Below are positions 26,817-29,623 of a stretch of 29,623 nucleotides of DNA, one piece after another. A program made the position numbers and the translations under genes. How positions within the stretch are numbered: the first letter of the stretch is position 1; the number at the start of each line of letters is the position of its first letter. The notes below the pieces were generated by a model. It was given only the letters and a program-made list of their open reading frames with translations. It did not search any database and was not told the DNA's origin. The DNA is from Chara braunii (Eukaryota > Streptophyta > Charophyceae > Charales > Characeae), in NCBI GenBank assembly GCA_003427395.1, contig BFEA01000010.1, positions 3,051,571 to 3,081,193 on the forward strand, in the 5' to 3' direction.

Positions 26817-27359
26817 AACCTAACCGACTCAATCTATGGACCACAGAATCCGGATAGGATCCTGTCAACTAGGGTCACTAGCCTAGACCTAAGCTATGGA
26901 CGTCACTACAGGACTTACTGCTGATCACGAGGCATTTAACGAGATCCCCCCGTAACTCCTCAGGAATTATTTAACGTCGCCGACAGGACGACGCGATCAG
27001 CGAGTCCCCTCAAAACTTAGGCGGCCTATTGTGCAGCCCACAGCTCGGATTTTGGGCCTACCGTGCCACACCAAGCAGCCCGCCCGTCAGTACCGGTCCT
27101 TGGGAGGGTTCGTGTCCTCCGGGACAGTCAAGTCATCAGACACAATCTTTAGCCCTACTCAGCCCGTGTGGGTTTGGTCAACAAGGCCCTATCCTTCATA
27201 CACAAGAGTTCCTACATCTGGACAGAAGAGACTCGATGCAGAAAGAAGAGACAGACAGACTCAGCAAGTACCACAGGGTGTGTGCACATCCATAGGGCGA
27301 GGGGATAGGATGAAGGCTTGGCACGAATATACCAACTCCAGCTTGGTCAAACTGACGGT

Positions 27360-27565
27360 TAGCAGGCCCAGTCAACTCTTGGTCAATGCTCGGTCAACGC
27401 TGGTCTACACCTTGGTCAACTATGCGGTCAACACTCCTGGTCGACTCCCGATCAACTCCCGGTCAACTCCCGGTCAACTCCCGGTCAACTCCCGGTCAAC
27501 TCCGGTCAACTCCCGATCATCTCCGATCAACTCTTGGTCATCTCCGATCAACTCCCGATCAACAC
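27360..27565. repeat. 11-base tandem array GGTCAACTCCC (TTGACC on minus strand)
   Basis: Perfect units run at about 27463-27500, with degenerate units (GGTCAACGCT, GATCAACTCCC, GGTCATCTCC) on both sides. In element sense each unit contains TTGACC, the W-box core recognised by plant WRKY factors. More than a dozen TTGAC/TTGATC-type words lie in 200 bases. Confidence 0.85.
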
Positions 27566-27853
27566 TCACCCGGCTATGGCTGTCGTCTTCTTCCTCACCA
27601 ACCTCTGCTTTCTCTTCTCTCTCCTTCCTTTCTCCTTCCTCGCATCTTTCTTCTTCCACCCCGATTATCCTCTTTCTTTTTTGTTTTTTTGTTTTTTTTC
27701 GTCTCTCCCTTCACCTTCCCCGGCTATGGTTTCCTTACTCTCCTTGGTCTCTCCATCCTTCTCTACCACTGTTCTTCCTTCGTCCCTCTGTATCCGAGCT
27801 CAGCGGCTATGGCCGCTACCTTCTCCCTGGTTGGACTGCACAACCAATCTGTA

Positions 27854-27856
<3 letters not shown>

Positions 27857-27924
<68 letters not shown>
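27857..27924. repeat. (CT)n microsatellite in leader
   Basis: About 33 CT units, GA in element sense, about 100 bases from the primer site. Confidence 0.95.
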
Positions 27925-27927
<3 letters not shown>

Positions 27928-28021
27928 TTGTCTTCTTTGCAGGTGCGTGCGGCGTCGTTCCTCCTCCGCAGGTGAGCTATGGCGGACTTCTCCTTCAATA
28001 GCGATGGAGCGTGGAATAGCG

Positions 28022-28041
28022 GGTACCAGCTCCGATACCAA
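28022..28041 (-). other. Primer-binding site (initiator Met tRNA type)
   Basis: On the minus strand TTGGTATCGGAGCTGGTACC follows the LTR end ATTGCA directly. TGGTATCGGAGC differs by one base from the TGGTATCAGAGC site common in plant LTR elements, which pairs with the 3' end of initiator Met tRNA. Confidence 0.8.
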
Positions 28042-29050
28042 TGCAATCAGACTCGCTTTCTTTTCCACTTCACATTCATGCAAACAGATGACATGTCACA
28101 CTGGCGCTCAGCGCCCACTCAAAGCTCAGAGATATGGTAACTAAGAACACAGTTCAGATACAAGCTCGCTTCAGATGGCTATGGCGCATCAGCGCCTGTA
28201 CAACTCTCTGTTCGAAACTGGGCTCAACTCTGCTGTTCACACACACTCAACTAAGGATCACCCTGGATATCCCACACGCAACACACTGTCTCACACACAC
28301 TACACTCGTCTACCACCTACGGCAGCTATGGCCGCTCAACCCTGCTGGCTATGGCTACACCACCTCTACTCTGCCCACTTCGTCTTCGGGCGCTCTGCAG
28401 ACCACCTCGCACAAGTCGCTCAAGCAGCGCTTCCACATGGCTTACGCAGGAATGAATGAATGGTTGGGCGCTGCCTCTTGATTTATACCTCCGTAGTTCG
28501 TTGGTCTGCACCTTTCCCATGCCCCTGGTGCACAGTCCCACACGGTACTTGCTTGACTGGACTGTGACTGACTGGGACCGGTACCCCTGACTGCATGGGT
28601 TTGCACAGCCAACTCAATGCAGTCGCACTGCCGACGTACCGCAGTTGGGCTCACCACTTGCCCACTTGCCTCTGTCTAAACGTGAGCAATACTTCGAAAG
28701 GCCACCACTAGGACCTTCCGGAAGGCTGCAGACTTGGCCTTTCGAACACTGTAGCAGCTACGAACCTCTATCCAACAGGTCTACAGATCGACTGTAGCAG
28801 CTACGACCTTGACCTCTCAGGACACCTATAGCTACGACCTCTAGGCCTCACTAGGACCTCCATCCAACAGGTCTACAGATCGAACCCCTACCACCTACGG
28901 ACCTTCGACACCCTACCAACTGTTGTGAATACACAGGTCACGGGTTCAACTCTTGGGGTCCACACAGATACTGTACACAGACAAGGTAAGAACTAGGGAT
29001 CGAACCCTGGGATATGCATTCGCCACTACTAACAGGTGAATACCGTTTGA
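28042..29050 (-). mobile_element. 5' LTR of minus-strand chromovirus
   Basis: Matches the 3' LTR over its length. TATAAAT at 28487-28481 is conserved and should drive transcription leftwards. The outer end reads TCAAACGG instead of TGAAACGG, so the terminal TG is mutated. The CTGTAGCAGCTACGA minisatellite has a different arrangement with an inserted AACCTCTATCCAACAGG segment, evidence of rearrangement or conversion between LTRs. Confidence 0.85.
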
Positions 29051-29402
29051 AGATCATGTTCCTTCCAGGAAAAGTATCAGAACATTTTTGAAAAATCATT
29101 GAGACCGCTATCTCGGCACGTTTTCCATTTTTGCCACTCAGCCATGTCCATTTTTGCCACTCACCATGTGTGGGCCAACTGAAAAAGTACTCCAAATTCA
29201 GTGAGTTTTCGCGCTCAGAAGAATGCGTGAAAAAACCTGAAAATTGGAGTACTCTTTGTCTGTTAGATTTTGTTGTGATCTTTCCAGGAAAAATGCTAAA
29301 TGATTTTTTTTAAATCCTTCCAACTGTGAAATAGATCACGGCCACAATTTGACCCATATTTCAATTCCACAATTTGACCCATATTTCAATTTTGCCATTC
29401 AG

Positions 29403-29464
<62 letters not shown>

Positions 29465-29575
29465 ACTGATAGCCCCCCCCCTCTCCCTCTCTCTCTCTCT
29501 CTCTCTCTTTCTTTCTCTCTCAGTCTCTGTCTCTCTCTCACTCATATCAACAAATGGAACAAAACTAACTCTCTT

Positions 29576-29618
<43 letters not shown>

Positions 29619-29623
29619 TGCTC
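29051..29623. repeat. Flank with inverted repeat, 25-base duplication and (CT)n tracts
   Basis: No gene. AAAGTACTCCAAATTCAG (29184-29201) is complementary to the segment at 29237-29257, with a loop of about 35 bases. CCATTTTTGCCACTCA occurs twice near 29123-29164. A perfect 25-base unit starting CCACAATTTGACCC is duplicated at 29342-29391. (CT)n tracts fill 29404-29461, about 29480-29525 and about 29569-29617. Confidence 0.8.

Larger units (their letters stand above)
26817..28021 (-). other. Leader of minus-strand chromovirus
   Basis: About 1.2 kb between primer site and gag without a supported gene. It contains the 11-base tandem array (27360-27565), pyrimidine-rich DNA (27590-27720) and a (CT)n tract (27857-27924). 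The 314- and 252-codon plus-strand frames here are antisense and translate mainly repeats. Confidence 0.6.
19253..29050 (-). mobile_element. Full-length minus-strand chromovirus with two LTRs
   Basis: Two LTRs of about 1 kb (28042-29050 as 5' LTR, 19253-20259 as 3' LTR) bracket, on the minus strand, a primer-binding site, a long leader, gag with coiled coil and zinc knuckle, protease, RT, RNase H, integrase and a chromodomain-like tail, then a purine run. The order is Ty3/gypsy and the tail chromoviral. The LTRs differ by roughly 5-8 percent by eye plus indels, so the insertion is not recent. The flanks (ending GAGGT at 19252, starting AGATC at 29051) do not match as a target duplication. Many stops, several frameshifts and an RT deletion make it non-autonomous. 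About 510 bases of rDNA lie inside gag. Confidence 0.88.

Noticed and set aside
27031-28144. Plus-strand frames of 314 and 252 codons
   Set aside because: They run antisense to the chromovirus leader and LTR and encode mostly translated tandem repeats and a (CT)n tract.

Overview
The window looks like repeat-rich nuclear DNA of a eukaryote. It is dominated by LTR retrotransposon wreckage, long (CT)n/(GA)n and (CA)n/(GT)n microsatellites, telomere-like TTAGGG/TTTAGGG tracts and a displaced piece of nuclear rDNA. The chromovirus-type Ty3/gypsy elements, an initiator-Met-tRNA-type primer site and the telomere motifs suggest the green-plant lineage. A large-genome charophyte alga such as Chara is my guess, not something proven here. 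No ordinary intron-containing host gene was recognised.

Region by region: (1) 1-3485 holds five tightly packed, intronless minus-strand ORFs (order of reading A 3485-2484, B 2320-1565, C 1561-1274, D 1249-929, E 932-417). They have 3-24 base gaps or a 4-base overlap after B, and two probable paralogous pairs (A/B and C/E). They match no family I recognise and are the strongest candidate for an undescribed system. (2) 3486-5618 is gene-free and largely AT-rich. It carries three copies of a C-rich structured module, other hairpins and a telomere-like tract. 12 of the window's 13 ambiguous bases fall in 1-5301. (3) 5619-6650 is a polypurine tract followed by an LTR-like repeat whose inverted, diverged partner is at 16170-17444. 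Next to it lie a minus-strand gag-like remnant (6369-7166), a tandem array rich in ACGTGG (7236-7372) and AT-rich satellite-like DNA. (4) 9722-15982 is a decayed plus-strand chromovirus (gag, protease, RT, RNase H, integrase, chromodomain-like tail, PPT, 3' LTR) with no recognisable 5' LTR. (5) 17445-19252 is gene-free. (6) 19253-29050 is a full-length but dead minus-strand chromovirus with two ~1 kb LTRs, a primer-binding site, a leader with a tandem TTGACC array and a gag with a long coiled-coil extension. About 510 bases of ITS2/28S rDNA sit inside that gag. (7) 29051-29623 is gene-free flank with short repeats and microsatellites.

The two chromoviruses follow the standard Ty3 plan: gag particle proteins, then protease, RT/RNase H and integrase to copy and insert the element. 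Both are crippled by stops, frameshifts and deletions, so neither should move on its own. The 1-3485 array, by contrast, is open throughout despite its ambiguous bases. That implies recent acquisition, selection, or a source other than this nuclear background (integrated virus or plasmid, organelle plasmid, or mis-assembly).
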